NCBI GenBank assembly: GCA_023229845.1
Contig: JALNYK010000049.1
Span: 1-11,886 of the forward strand
DNA length: 11,886 nucleotides
Reading direction: 5' to 3'
Source: Gallionella sp.
GTDB taxonomy: Bacteria > Pseudomonadota > Gammaproteobacteria > Burkholderiales > Gallionellaceae
The notes beneath the pieces are model-generated. The model ran no database searches and had not been told where the DNA came from. It was given only the letters and a program-made list of their open reading frames with translations. Both the position numbers and the translations under genes were made by a program. Positions 5,721 through 11,886 of this stretch are shown one piece after another (within the stretch, counting starts at the first letter, position 1; every line of letters begins with the position of its first letter).

Positions 5721-7514
5721 TTATTTATCCTCGACTCGCAGGATCGCCAAAAAGGCCTCCTGCGGAATTTCCACGTTGCCCACCTGCTTCATGCGCTTCT
5801 TGCCGGCCTTCTGCTTCTCCAGCAGTTTTTTCTTGCGCGAAATGTCGCCGCCGTAACACTTGGCCAGCACGTTCTTGCGCATCGCCTTGACGTTTTCGCG
5901 CGCGATGATGTTGGAACCTATGGTCGCTTGAATCGCCACGTCGTACATCTGGCGCGGGATCAGCTCGCGCATCTTGGCAGCGACCTCGCGTCCGCGATAC
6001 ATGCTGTTGGCACGGTGCACGATTACCGCCAGCGCATCGACCTTGTCGCCGTTGATCAGCATATCCACCTTGACCACATCGGCCGGGCGATACTCCTTGA
6101 ACTCGTAGTCCATCGAGGCATAGCCGCGCGAAACAGACTTCAGCCTGTCGAAGAAATCCAGCACGATCTCGCCCATCGGCATTTCGTAGATCAGCTTCAC
6201 CTGCTTGCCGTGATAACTCATGTCGATCTGTACGCCGCGCTTCTGCGTGCACAACGTGATCACCGAGCCGACGTACTCCTGCGGCATGTACAGGTTCACG
6301 TTAACGATAGGTTCGCGGATTTCTTCGACCTTGGACAAGTCCGGCAGCTTGGACGGGTTATCCACCATCAGCACCGTGCCGTCGCGCAGCACCACCTCGT
6401 AGACCACGGTAGGCGCGGTGGTGATGAGATCCATGTCGAACTCGCGCTCCAGCCGCTCCTGCACGATCTCCATATGCAGCAGACCGAGGAAGCCGCAGCG
6501 GAAACCGAAGCCCAGCGCCTGCGACACTTCCGGCTCGTACATCAGGGCCGCATCGTTCAGCTTGAGCTTCTCCAGCGAGTCGCGCAGCGCCTCGTACTGA
6601 TTAGATTCCACCGGGAACAAGCCGGCGAACACCTGCGGCTGCACTTCCTTGAAACCGGGCAATGCGGCGGCAGCAGGCTTGGCCTGATGCGTGATGGTGT
6701 CGCCGACCTTGGCGTCCTTCAATTCCTTGATGCCGGCGATAACGAATCCCACCTGACCTGCGGACAGCGATTCGCGATCCTGAGCCTTGGGCGTGAACAC
6801 GCCGATATGTTCGGTCAGATGCTGCGCGCCGGTCGCCATAAACAAGATTTTTTCCTTGGGCTTGAGCGTGCCATTGACGATGCGCACCAGCATCACCACG
6901 CCGACGTAGTTGTCGAACCACGAGTCGATGATCAGCGCCTGCAACGGTGCTGTCGTATCGCCCTTGGGTGGCGGCACCTTGACGATCAGCGACTCCAGCA
7001 CATCTTCCACGCCGAGGCCGGTCTTGGCCGAACAGTGCACCGCGTCGTGCGCATCGATGCCGATCACATCCTCGATCTCGGAGATGGCATTGTCCGGATC
7101 GGCGGAGGGCAGATCGATCTTGTTCAGCACCGGCACCACCTCTACGCCGAGATCGAGCGCGGTGTAGCAGTTCGCCACGGTCTGCGCCTCCACGCCCTGA
7201 GAAGCATCCACCACCAGCAGCGCGCCTTCGCAGGCGGACAGCGAGCGCGACACCTCGTAGGAGAAGTCGACGTGGCCGGGCGTATCGATCAGGTTCAGGT
7301 TGTAGACCTGCCCGTCGCGCGCCTTGTAGCTGAGTGCTGCGGTCTGCGCCTTGATGGTGATGCCGCGCTCGCGCTCGATGTCCATCGAGTCGAGTACCTG
7401 CGCTTCCATTTCGCGGTCGGACAGACCGCCGCAGAGGTGAATGATGCGATCGGCCAGCGTGGATTTGCCGTGATCGATGTGGGCGATGATGGAGAAATTG
7501 CGGATATGTTGCAT
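5721..7514 (-). CDS. lepA: Elongation factor 4 (LepA GTPase)
   Basis: LepA/EF4 is a ribosome-associated translational GTPase implicated in initiation or 30S assembly and in translation under stress. The 597-residue product has G1 AHIDHGKST (11-19), the switch region RERGITIKAQT (48-58), G3 DTPGHVDF (77-84) and G4 NKID (131-134). It also has the LepA-specific C-terminus rich in Lys/Arg (GGDISRKKKLLEKQKAGKKR). Length is normal. ATG at 7514 matches the conserved N-terminus MQHIRNFSIIAHIDHGKST, although no Shine-Dalgarno sequence is visible before it. The leader contains a strong hairpin (7537-7574), so expression may depend on read-through from mucD. Confidence 0.97.
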   Translation of the reverse strand: MQHIRNFSIIAHIDHGKSTLADRIIHLCGGLSDREMEAQVLDSMDIERERGITIKAQTAALSYKARDGQVYNLNLIDTPGHVDFSYEVSRSLSACEGALLVVDASQGVEAQTVANCYTALDLGVEVVPVLNKIDLPSADPDNAISEIEDVIGIDAHDAVHCSAKTGLGVEDVLESLIVKVPPPKGDTTAPLQALIIDSWFDNYVGVVMLVRIVNGTLKPKEKILFMATGAQHLTEHIGVFTPKAQDRESLSAGQVGFVIAGIKELKDAKVGDTITHQAKPAAAALPGFKEVQPQVFAGLFPVESNQYEALRDSLEKLKLNDAALMYEPEVSQALGFGFRCGFLGLLHMEIVQERLEREFDMDLITTAPTVVYEVVLRDGTVLMVDNPSKLPDLSKVEEIREPIVNVNLYMPQEYVGSVITLCTQKRGVQIDMSYHGKQVKLIYEMPMGEIVLDFFDRLKSVSRGYASMDYEFKEYRPADVVKVDMLINGDKVDALAVIVHRANSMYRGREVAAKMRELIPRQMYDVAIQATIGSNIIARENVKAMRKNVLAKCYGGDISRKKKLLEKQKAGKKRMKQVGNVEIPQEAFLAILRVEDK

Positions 7515-7526
7515 GAATATCTGGTT

Positions 7527-7574
7527 AAAAAGCCTGAATCGGCCGAATTCGCGAAGGGCGAATTCTAGCCGATT
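7527..7574 (-). terminator. Long hairpin plus T-run between mucD and lepA: possible attenuator/terminator
   Basis: The arms AATCGGC-C-GAATTCGC (7537-7552) and GCGAATTC-TA-GCCGATT (7558-7574) form a stem of 15 paired bases with a small internal asymmetry, around GAAGG. On the minus strand the stem is followed after five bases (CAGGC) by TTTTT (7527-7531). The gap makes it a sub-optimal terminator, so partial termination after mucD is plausible. It ends 22 bases before the lepA ATG and could also affect lepA translation. No T-run follows on the plus strand. Confidence 0.55.
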
Positions 7575-7598
7575 TGGGCACAGTTCGCAGAACCGTGA

Positions 7599-9008
7599 TT
7601 ACTTCTCGTCCAAGCGGATAGCGACATAGGAAGCTGCATCGCCGCGCCGCACCAGCAGTGCGACGTTGCGCCCCTTGGGCACCTGCTTCAGGATGTCGTT
7701 GAACTGTGCCAGCGAGCGGATCGGCATGTTGCCGATCGCCAGCAACACGTCGCCATGCTGCAATCCGGCGGCGCGCGCCGCCGAGCCCTTGACCTCTTCG
7801 ACCAGCAAGCCGCCGCCGACCTGCAGTTCCTGCATCTGCTCGCGGGTCAGTTCGCTAACCGCGATACCCAGCCGGGTGATCATTTCGGCGACGTCCTCTT
7901 CCATCTTCTTCACCGCCCGCGCCAGCTTGCCTTCCTCCGGCATCTCGGCGATCACCACGGTCACCTGCCGGGTTTCGCCCTTGCGCCACAACTCCACGAC
8001 CGACTTGCTGCCGGGTTTGGTCGCAGCGACGATACGCGGCAAGTCGGCGGAGCTGATGACTGCCTTGCCGTCGAACTTGAGGATCACGTCGCTGGCCTCG
8101 ATGCCCGCCTTGTCGGCCGGCCCGCTCTTCTCGACGCTGCTGATCAGTGCGCCCTCGGGCTTGCTCAGACCGAACGACTCGGCCAGTTCGCGGGTCAGCT
8201 CCTGTATCGTCACGCCGATGCGGCCGCGGGTGACCTTGCCTGTGCTGCGCAGCTGGTCGGACACCTGCATCGCCACGTCAATCGGGATCGCAAACGACAG
8301 GCCCATCGAGCCGCCGGAACGGGTGTAAATCTGCGAGTTGATGCCGACCACCTCGCCGTTCATATTGAACAGCGGTCCGCCGGAATTGCCGGGATTGATC
8401 GCCACGTCGGTCTGGATGAAGGGTACAAAATTGTCCTGCGGCAGCGAGCGCCCCTTGGCGCTGACGATGCCGGCGGTCACACTGCTGTCGAAACCGAACG
8501 GCGAGCCGATCGCAACCACCCATTCGCCGACCTTGAGTTTGTCCGGCTCGCCCAGCCTGACTTTCGGCAGGCCGGTCGCCTCGATCTTCAGCAGCGCAAC
8601 GTCGGTGCGCTTGTCCGCGCCGATGACCTTGGCCTTAAACTCGCGCTTGTCGGTCAGGCGCACGGTGATCTTGTCGGCGCGATCCACCACATGCGCATTG
8701 GTCAACAGGTAGCCATCCTCGCTGATCAGGAAGCCGGAGCCCAGCGACTGCGACTCCTGCTCGCGCGGCGCTTGTCCTTGCGGCATCGGGGGCGCAAAGC
8801 GGCGGAAAAATTCGAAGAACGGATCGCCTTCCGGGATGCCGGGTATTCCCTGTGCCTGGCGGATGATCTGCGTGGTGCTGATATTGACGACCGCCGATCC
8901 CTGCTTTTCGACCAGCTCGGTAAAATCGGGCAACTCCCGGGCTTGCGCCGGGATGGACAAAACGAGACTCAACGACAACAGAATGAAACCAGATAATTTT
9001 CTCAGCAT
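7599..9008 (-). CDS. mucD: Periplasmic serine protease MucD (HtrA/DegP family)
   Basis: A 469-residue HtrA-type protease/chaperone acting on misfolded envelope proteins. The signal peptide is MLRKLSGFILLSLSLVLS... with likely cleavage after AQA (residue 23). The trypsin-like triad is H106 (NAHVVD), D136 (TDVALL) and S209 in GNSGGP (207-212). Two PDZ domains follow at about 262-355 and 375-465. ATG at 9008 is certain: GAGGAGG stands five bases upstream and the signal peptide begins there, although the frame is open further upstream. In Pseudomonas and many Betaproteobacteria mucD is the last gene of the sigma-E operon and limits RpoE activation. It lies 49 bases after rseC, and a hairpin separates it from lepA. 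Confidence 0.96.
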   Translation of the reverse strand: MLRKLSGFILLSLSLVLSIPAQARELPDFTELVEKQGSAVVNISTTQIIRQAQGIPGIPEGDPFFEFFRRFAPPMPQGQAPREQESQSLGSGFLISEDGYLLTNAHVVDRADKITVRLTDKREFKAKVIGADKRTDVALLKIEATGLPKVRLGEPDKLKVGEWVVAIGSPFGFDSSVTAGIVSAKGRSLPQDNFVPFIQTDVAINPGNSGGPLFNMNGEVVGINSQIYTRSGGSMGLSFAIPIDVAMQVSDQLRSTGKVTRGRIGVTIQELTRELAESFGLSKPEGALISSVEKSGPADKAGIEASDVILKFDGKAVISSADLPRIVAATKPGSKSVVELWRKGETRQVTVVIAEMPEEGKLARAVKKMEEDVAEMITRLGIAVSELTREQMQELQVGGGLLVEEVKGSAARAAGLQHGDVLLAIGNMPIRSLAQFNDILKQVPKGRNVALLVRRGDAASYVAIRLDEK

Positions 9009-9057
9009 GCCTTCCTCCTCATAGTGAAAAAACCGATACCCGACTAGTGCGGACAAC

Positions 9058-9498
9058 TTAATCTTCGCGCCATTGCCGCACGATGCGCGGTAGCCGGCGA
9101 ACTTGCCTCGAATCCAGCCAACGCGACAACAAGAAACCGACTGCCAATCCAAATGCGGCTCCTGCAGCCGCATAGCCGTCGCGCTGGCCGTCCGTCACCG
9201 CAACGACATTGCCTAGGGCGGCACCGGCAACCAGCAACGCCAGCGGCATCAGGTAGACCAAGCCGATGCCGCGCATCACCGTGCCATCCGCGACCGATAC
9301 CACGACCCGGTCGCCGACCGAGGCATCGATAGTATTGTCTACCTGGAATTGGCGCGGCTGGCTGCAAAACATCCGGGACAGCTTGCCTGTCCCGCAGCCC
9401 TTGCCGCTGCATTGCCCGCAACCGCTGGCCTGCGCAGCTTCCACGAAGGTCTTGCCGGCTTCGACCCGCATCACGACGGCACGAGTCTCCAGCGTCAT
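9058..9498 (-). CDS. rseC: RseC/MucC family inner-membrane protein
   Basis: A 146-residue RseC/MucC protein. In E. coli RseC modulates sigma-E and takes part in the SoxR-reducing system. The N-terminal cytoplasmic part has a cysteine cluster C27-x2-C30-x4-C35 plus C45 (GCGQCSGKGCG), fitting a redox or Fe-S role. Two membrane segments follow at about 77-101 and 108-127, with a short basic tail. ATG at 9498 overlaps the rseB stop in an ATGA junction, so translation is probably coupled. Its position between rseB and mucD matches the algU-mucABCD order of Pseudomonas. Direct evidence of function in this lineage is lacking. Confidence 0.92.
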   Translation of the reverse strand: MTLETRAVVMRVEAGKTFVEAAQASGCGQCSGKGCGTGKLSRMFCSQPRQFQVDNTIDASVGDRVVVSVADGTVMRGIGLVYLMPLALLVAGAALGNVVAVTDGQRDGYAAAGAAFGLAVGFLLSRWLDSRQVRRLPRIVRQWRED

Positions 9499-10460
9499 TG
9501 CGCGCCGTTGTAACGCAACGAATCGGCCACCTGCATCACCGTGCGCGCCGGCACTTCGCCGACCACGGTGATCAAATGTCCATTTGCAAGCTTGTGGTAA
9601 AGATTCATCGCACCGCGACTGGACAGGCCGTTGACATCGTCCTCGTCGCCGTCGTCCGGTTCAACGAACACGGAGATCGCACTCAGCCCATCGGAAAAGA
9701 CCAGTTGCACCACCGGGGCATGCCTGCCACGCATCGGACGCTGAATTTCCATGGTCTTTCTGAAGCCGAGCGGCAACGCATCCACCACCCAGCCGCTGTT
9801 CACCGACACACCGGCTGCCGCCGACGATTTTTCATCATGAACGCGGCCTTGAGCGTCCATAGCAGGAGCCGACTTGATCCAGGAACGGTCGATGCCGCCA
9901 CCGATTTGCAACTGGGTAAAGGCATATTGCTCGACCGGCTGCTTCCTGTCGTCCAGCACCGACGCCTTCAGCAACAAGCCGGAAACATTGTGCGCCCATA
10001 GCTTATGGGCGTAACGCAGGTTGTCTTTGGGCTCGAACAGGATAACTTGGGCATCGTAGCCAGCAACCCGCTCCACGCCGACCTGGCTGGCTTGATAGCT
10101 CACACCCAGTGCCGACAATTGCTCCGGCAACAGCGACGGGAACTTGCCGCGCCCCTGATTGCTGGCTCGAACCATCTTGTGGTTGTGGAATTCCCATACA
10201 TGCCCATTGTGCCGGATGATCTCGCGCTTCGGCCCATCCAGACACTCCAGCTTCTCGTACTCGCCGTCCGATTCGACCACATGGATGATGCGCGAAGTCT
10301 CGACCCGTCCGCCGTATTGATAAATGAACACGCCGCTGTAATCGGTCTGATGGCCGGCAAAAGCCATGGTCTTGAGCCAATCGAGACTGACCTGCCGGCC
10401 CTCCGCGCAAGCGTTGCCAACAACTAGCAGCAAACCGACAAACGCGATGCCTGCCCTCAT
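9495..10460 (-). CDS. rseB: Sigma-E regulatory protein RseB/MucB
   Basis: A periplasmic protein that binds the outer part of the anti-sigma factor RseA, protects it from proteolysis and senses envelope damage. It has a signal peptide (MRAGIAFVGLLLVVGNACA, cleavage near residue 19). The N-terminal domain carries typical patches YSGVFIYQYGG (41-51) and LECLDGPKREII. The C-terminal domain starts at about 215 (SGWVVDALPLGF). The 321-residue length is normal. Two starts are close: ATG at 10460, two bases after the rseA stop, and GTG at 10466 forming a GTGA overlap. GGAGG is 10 and 4 bases upstream respectively. I list the ATG; the choice changes only two residues. Confidence 0.93.
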   Translation of the reverse strand: MRAGIAFVGLLLVVGNACAEGRQVSLDWLKTMAFAGHQTDYSGVFIYQYGGRVETSRIIHVVESDGEYEKLECLDGPKREIIRHNGHVWEFHNHKMVRASNQGRGKFPSLLPEQLSALGVSYQASQVGVERVAGYDAQVILFEPKDNLRYAHKLWAHNVSGLLLKASVLDDRKQPVEQYAFTQLQIGGGIDRSWIKSAPAMDAQGRVHDEKSSAAAGVSVNSGWVVDALPLGFRKTMEIQRPMRGRHAPVVQLVFSDGLSAISVFVEPDDGDEDDVNGLSSRGAMNLYHKLANGHLITVVGEVPARTVMQVADSLRYNGAQ

Positions 10461-10462
10461 CG

Positions 10463-10957
10463 TCACTTCGCCTCCGGGCTGTATGAAACGGTGCGGATGT
10501 AGGAAGCACCGCCGCTCATGTCCGCGCTGGGAGAGAATTCCTGATGTGCCATCAGGTAGTCGTTGGCCTTGGACGTGATCTGCGCGCTGACCGGACGCAA
10601 CGCGCCCTGCTGCATGGCCAACTGCGGAGCGGCTTCAGGGCTGATTTGCATCGACATCCACGCCACCACACCTACCGCCACCAAGGATGCCGCAGCGGAC
10701 AGGGCAAACGCTCGCGCCCTCTGCTTGGTCGCACGAGCACGCGGCGCCAGCACAACCGGCTCATCGCGCATACGCTCCCGCACCTTGGCGCTCAGGTCGT
10801 TATGGATATGTTCGGGTTGACGCAGGACATCGCCGATCAGGTGGTAGACATCCCAGTCCTTGTGGGTGCCGGAGCCGCGCCTGATCTCGTCGAACAGGCT
10901 GTCCGCCTCGTCCTCGAACAGTTCGCCGTCCATCAATGCCGAAATTTCCTGTTTCAT
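10463..10957 (-). CDS. rseA: Anti-sigma-E factor RseA/MucA
   Basis: A single-pass membrane protein that sequesters RpoE. The 164-residue product has an N-terminal cytoplasmic sigma-binding domain (RseA_N type): MKQEISALMDGELFEDEAD, then the helical segment DWDVYHLIGDVLRQP (34-48). One membrane helix lies at about 83-103 (AFALSAAASLVAVGVVAWMSM), followed by a periplasmic tail that would meet RseB and the site-1 protease. ATG at 10957 has AGGTGG five bases upstream and follows the rpoE stop by two bases; an in-frame GTG at 10966 is less likely. Tight spacing to rpoE keeps sigma and anti-sigma in balance. Confidence 0.94.
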   Translation of the reverse strand: MKQEISALMDGELFEDEADSLFDEIRRGSGTHKDWDVYHLIGDVLRQPEHIHNDLSAKVRERMRDEPVVLAPRARATKQRARAFALSAAASLVAVGVVAWMSMQISPEAAPQLAMQQGALRPVSAQITSKANDYLMAHQEFSPSADMSGGASYIRTVSYSPEAK

Positions 10958-10959
10958 AT

Positions 10960-11559
10960 CTACCACCTGTTACCCTTACTGGTTTCTAACAACGGACGCA
11001 GATTCTCAGCCACTGCTTCCCGCGCCCGGAAAATCCTCGATCTCACCGTACCGATCGGGCAATTCATCACACTGGCGATCTCTTCGTAACTCAATCCTTC
11101 GATCTCGCGCAGCGTCAACGCACTGCGCAAATCCTCAGGCAACTGCTGCAGCGACGCCTGCACCACATTGACCACCTGCTTGCTCATCAGTTCATTTTCC
11201 GGCGTACTGACCTCATGCAACAGGCTGGCATCCTCGAACGACTCCGCATCGTCCGTATCGAACAATGTCGTCGTCGGCGCGCGCCGCTTGCTGGCCAGCA
11301 AGTAATTCTTCGCGGTATTGATACCGATACGATACAACCATGTATAGAACGCGCTTTCGCCACGAAAACCCGGCAAGGCGCGATACGCCTTGATGAACGC
11401 ATCCTGCGTCACATCTTCGGCCTCGGCCGGGTCGCGCACGAACCGCGAGATCAGCCGTCCGAGCCTGCGCTGGTATTTCGATACCAGCAGATCGAAAGCA
11501 TGCTTGTCTCCGCGCTGAACCCGTTCCACCAACAGTTGATCGACTTCCCGATCTGCCAT
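10960..11559 (-). CDS. rpoE: Extracytoplasmic stress sigma factor RpoE/AlgU
   Basis: A 199-residue ECF sigma factor of the RpoE/AlgU type that directs transcription of envelope-stress genes. Region 2 spans about 20-90, with RDPAEAEDVTQDAFIKAYRA (42-61) and the -10-reading part FYTWLYRIGINTAKNYL. Region 4 spans about 135-185, with SYEEIASVMNCPIGTVRSRI as the -35-binding helix-turn-helix. ATG at 11559 gives the canonical N-terminus (DREVDQLLVERVQRGDKHAF); the ribosome site is poor, with AGGG directly abutting the ATG. It heads the array with rseA-rseB-rseC-mucD. Upstream lie two boxes matching its own family's promoter consensus, so it is probably autoregulated. Confidence 0.97.
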   Translation of the reverse strand: MADREVDQLLVERVQRGDKHAFDLLVSKYQRRLGRLISRFVRDPAEAEDVTQDAFIKAYRALPGFRGESAFYTWLYRIGINTAKNYLLASKRRAPTTTLFDTDDAESFEDASLLHEVSTPENELMSKQVVNVVQASLQQLPEDLRSALTLREIEGLSYEEIASVMNCPIGTVRSRIFRAREAVAENLRPLLETSKGNRW

Positions 11560-11611
11560 CCCTAGATTATTCCGATTATCATTTTGACTGCCGCTTGCAT
11601 CGCGGGACGCC

Positions 11612-11641
11612 AGTATAACCTCTCCGATTCGCCTGCGTCAG
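11612..11641 (-). promoter_or_regulatory. Candidate sigma-70 promoter of rpoE
   Basis: On the minus strand CTGACG (11636-11641) and TATACT (11612-11617) are separated by 18 bases. The -10 differs from TATAAT at one position and the -35 matches four of six. The predicted start is about 45 bases before the rpoE ATG. It would supply basal sigma factor independent of stress. Confidence 0.5.
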
Positions 11642-11662
11642 CAGGATGGGCAACGCGGGTGA

Positions 11663-11690
11663 TGCGACCCGACTATGCCCAATTAGTTCC
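11663..11690 (-). promoter_or_regulatory. Candidate sigma-E promoter of rpoE, proximal copy
   Basis: GGAACTA (11684-11690) is followed after 16 bases by TCGCA (11663-11667) on the minus strand. The -35 is identical to that of the distal promoter, but the -10 matches the TCTGA consensus at only three of five bases. It is therefore weaker evidence than the distal copy. Confidence 0.4.
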
Positions 11691-11712
11691 ATTCCCTCGC
11701 AAACGGCCCCTT

Positions 11713-11740
11713 TCAGAGGCCGCTCTTTTGCTATAGTTCC
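11713..11740 (-). promoter_or_regulatory. Sigma-E (AlgU-type) autoregulatory promoter of rpoE, distal copy
   Basis: GGAACTA (11734-11740), 16-base spacer, then TCTGA (11713-11717) on the minus strand. The family consensus is GAACTT-N16/17-TCTGA, so the -10 is perfect and the -35 differs by one base. The predicted start is about 147 bases before the rpoE ATG. The -35 overlaps a plus-strand TATAGT that could be the -10 of nadB. Confidence 0.72.
11732..11737 (+). promoter_or_regulatory. Possible -10 box of nadB
   Basis: TATAGT matches TATAAT at five of six positions and stands 24 bases before the nadB ATG. No convincing -35 is seen at the right distance. It overlaps the distal rpoE sigma-E -35 on the other strand. 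Confidence 0.3.
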
Positions 11741-11761
11741 AGCTTGGAACACTTTCTGGAC

Positions 11762-11886
11762 ATGCAAGTGCTGAAATTCGATACGCTGATCATCGGCAGC
11801 GGCCTCGCCGGACTGACGCTGGCCCTCAAGCTGGCCGAGCACCAACGGGTGGGACTGATCACCAAGAAATCCCTGCTGGATGGCGC
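11762..11886 (+). CDS. nadB: L-aspartate oxidase, N-terminal fragment (runs off window end)
   Basis: The first 41 codons of an FAD-dependent L-aspartate oxidase, which converts aspartate to iminoaspartate in NAD biosynthesis. The visible part begins MQVLKFDTLIIGSGLAGLTL and contains the dinucleotide-binding GSGLAG (12-17) followed by an acidic helix end (LAE), as in NadB and related flavoproteins. Divergent placement beside rpoE matches NadB in several Beta- and Gammaproteobacteria, which favours NadB over other flavoproteins such as succinate dehydrogenase subunit A. The ribosome site is weak (GGA one base before ATG). The rest lies beyond base 11886. Confidence 0.88.
   Translation, partial: MQVLKFDTLIIGSGLAGLTLALKLAEHQRVGLITKKSLLDG

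Noticed and set aside
7554..7565. GAATTCGCCCTT on the minus strand, as found at TOPO cloning vector junctions
   Set aside because: It is explained by the natural hairpin whose arms extend further (AATCGGC/GCCGATT), and the flanking mucD and lepA genes are intact and in the expected order.
5928..7568. Long plus-strand ORF (546 codons) opposite lepA
   Set aside because: It is an antisense shadow of the GC-rich lepA gene; the product is His/Gln/Leu/Arg-rich low-complexity sequence and LepA is unambiguous on the other strand.
7755..8996. Long plus-strand ORF (413 codons) opposite mucD
   Set aside because: Antisense shadow of mucD with the same artefactual composition.
11704..11728. CGGCC...GGCCG hairpin followed by CTCTTTT on the plus strand as a terminator
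   Set aside because: The stem is only 5 bp, no upstream plus-strand gene needs it, and the sequence is better explained by the rpoE sigma-E promoter -10 and spacer.

Overview
The window looks like a chromosomal segment of a betaproteobacterium, probably the Nitrosomonadales/Gallionellaceae side. This rests on gene order and protein character, not on a search. The core is GC-rich and carries the sigma-E order rpoE-rseA-rseB-rseC-mucD, followed on the same strand by lepA-lepB-DUF4845-rnc-era. A divergent nadB lies beside rpoE.

Layout. (1) 1-250: 3' part of a tmRNA (ssrA) gene on the plus strand, ending in an encoded CCA and followed by a 20-bp-stem terminator. (2) 296-610: no gene, but a dense cluster of hairpins, a 24/27-nt direct repeat and an inverted partial copy of the tmRNA T-arm. 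(3) 611-2764: an AT-richer accessory cassette, all minus strand. It holds a HEPN/Ymh-type (TIGR02391-like) putative ribonuclease with a long uncharacterised C-terminal region, and a RelE-type toxin with an overlapping XRE antitoxin. (4) 2810-2840: terminator of the era operon. (5) 2929-11559: ten minus-strand housekeeping and envelope-stress genes with tight or overlapping junctions. (6) 11560-11761: the divergent rpoE/nadB control region, with two sigma-E-type promoters (the distal one close to consensus) and one sigma-70-type promoter for rpoE. (7) 11762-11886: 5' end of nadB.

How it works together. RpoE (sigma-E/AlgU) is held at the membrane by RseA, whose periplasmic side is protected by RseB. 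RseC is an inner-membrane partner and MucD a periplasmic HtrA-type protease. The two rpoE promoters with GGAACTA boxes imply autoregulation. The same transcript direction continues into elongation factor 4, signal peptidase I, a small membrane protein, RNase III and Era, so protein export and ribosome/RNA maturation may be partly co-transcribed with the stress regulon. A hairpin between mucD and lepA may modulate that read-through.

The most unusual part is the short stretch between tmRNA and era. tmRNA 3' ends are classic integration sites, and recO (the usual neighbour after era in many relatives) is absent. The intervening DNA carries two RNA-targeting stress/defence-type modules but no integrase. 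I regard it as a small accessory islet or the remnant of a larger one. The HEPN-plus-unknown-domain protein and the structured DNA next to tmRNA are the items most worth follow-up.
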